From Verrucomicrobia bacterium UBA3214 (lineage in GTDB: Bacteria; Verrucomicrobiota; Kiritimatiellia; RFP12; UBA1067), in the NCBI GenBank assembly GCA_002363575.1, contig DEWI01000089.1:1-8100 (forward strand): DNA of 8,100 bases, written 5' to 3'. The translations under genes and the position numbers were made by a program. The notes beneath the pieces were generated by a model, which was not told where the DNA came from, did not search any database, and worked only from the letters and a program-made list of their open reading frames with translations. This document shows positions 6,318 to 8,100 of this stretch, piece after piece (position 1 is the stretch's first letter; each line of letters opens with the position of its first letter).

Positions 6318-7049
6318 ATGCGTTTCGATTTGCATATCCACAGTTGCCTGTCGCCATGCGCAAATCTCGAGATGGCGCCGTCGGCGATCGTCCAGGCCGC
6401 GAAAGATCGCGGGATGGACGGCATCGCGCTCACCGACCATCAATCGGCGCGCAATGCTCCGGCGATAGCCGAATGCGCGCGGCGCGCTGGTCTAGGCTGT
6501 CTTTTCGGTCTCGAAGTCTGCACCGCCGAAGAAGTGCACACGCTCGCTTTGTTCGACACTCCTGAACAGGCGCTGGAAATGACGGACTGGGTTTACGCGG
6601 CAATGCCTAAGCGTGTAAACGATCCGGATGCGTTCGGCGACCAGCCCGTCGTTTCGTGGGACGACGAGATTCTCGACATGGAATGGCGGATTCTCGCGAT
6701 GGCCTGCCGGCGCACGATAGCCGAGACCTCGGCGAAATGCCACGAACTTGGCGGCCTCTATATCGCCGCGCATATCGACCGTTCGGCCTTCTCCGTGTAT
6801 TCGCAACTCGGCGCGCTTCCGGAAGAACGGCTTTTCGACGCGGTGGAATTTTCCCGCACCGCCGACGAGGCGGCGTGGATGCCGCGCGCCGGCGGCTATG
6901 CGCCAACGCGCTCTTCTGACGCGCACAATCTCGACGACGTCGCCCGCGTGTGGACCGAGGCGGACTTGTCCGCTTTTTCCATCGCCGGCCTGAAAGAGGC
7001 GTTCGCATTCCACGCCACCTCTCTTTCGCCGCGCCTTGTTTCATTTTGA
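6318..7049 (+). CDS. PHP-domain metal-dependent phosphoesterase
   Basis: A 243-residue cytoplasmic protein covering a complete PHP domain with its metal-binding residues in place: D4-L-H6-I-H8-S (motif I), T-D40-H41 (motif II), E66 in FGLEV and H74 in EEVHTLALF (motif III), H152 in AAHIDRS, and D201-A-H203 near the end (motif IV). Such proteins bind two or three metal ions and hydrolyse phosphoesters. The substrate is unknown; a small phosphorylated signal or a phosphoprotein made by the neighbouring kinases are both possible. The start at ATG 6318 is set by the DLHIHS motif, which begins at residue 4. The nearest purine-rich site (GGAA, 6301-6304) is too far away to be a good Shine-Dalgarno. 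It follows the second DRTGG gene by 39 bp, and the same order occurs beside clostridial hydrogenase genes as far as I recall. Confidence 0.92.
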   Translation: MRFDLHIHSCLSPCANLEMAPSAIVQAAKDRGMDGIALTDHQSARNAPAIAECARRAGLGCLFGLEVCTAEEVHTLALFDTPEQALEMTDWVYAAMPKRVNDPDAFGDQPVVSWDDEILDMEWRILAMACRRTIAETSAKCHELGGLYIAAHIDRSAFSVYSQLGALPEERLFDAVEFSRTADEAAWMPRAGGYAPTRSSDAHNLDDVARVWTEADLSAFSIAGLKEAFAFHATSLSPRLVSF

Positions 7050-7134
7050 TCGCTCTGGCGGTGGCAGGCCCTGTTTGGCGCCGCCGCTCCGTGGCTTCGC
7101 CCGCAACAATCCAGCACTTGCAATTCCTCCGCAC

Positions 7135-8100
<966 letters not shown>

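Overview
The window carries nine protein genes, all on the + strand, in a GC-rich bacterial genome. The organism is almost certainly an anaerobic fermenter: it has pyruvate:ferredoxin oxidoreductase (PFOR) and a signalling module that, from what I know of Clostridia and Thermotogae, usually sits beside electron-bifurcating [FeFe]-hydrogenase genes. A sialate O-acetylesterase with a long C-terminal extension suggests a host-glycan or gut niche. I lean towards the PVC group (Verrucomicrobiota/Kiritimatiellota), but that is an impression and not a demonstrated placement.

Layout. (1) 1-1082: 3' part of a sialate O-acetylesterase-like gene, closed by a strong intrinsic terminator. (2) 1348-3776: an exported glycerophosphodiester phosphodiesterase followed by an organophosphate:phosphate antiporter, a pairing like glpQ-glpT of enterobacteria, preceded by two candidate promoters. 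(3) 3777-4511: 735 bases without a convincing gene. They hold eight tandem copies of a 22-bp unit with a palindromic core, an orphan promoter-like site, a pyrimidine-rich tract, and a very good promoter for the next operon. (4) 4512-7674: a five-gene operon made of a DRTGG-domain protein, a CBS-pair protein fused to an RsbW/RsbT-type kinase domain, a second DRTGG protein, a PHP-domain phosphoesterase and a stand-alone GHKL ATPase. (5) 7811-end: the 5' end of nifJ/PFOR with its own promoter.

How the parts may work together. The phosphodiesterase and antiporter form a plausible scavenging route for glycerol phosphate from phospholipid headgroups. The five-gene module looks like a nucleotide- and redox-sensing phospho-signalling unit. 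Its promoter and the PFOR promoter share a 25-bp box (22/25 identical) around the -10 element. The PFOR promoter lacks a good -35 and carries a perfect 9-bp inverted repeat there instead. The most interesting hypothesis is that the signalling module and PFOR form one co-regulated circuit controlling ferredoxin-linked pyruvate oxidation. The 22-bp palindromic array is the most unusual non-coding structure.
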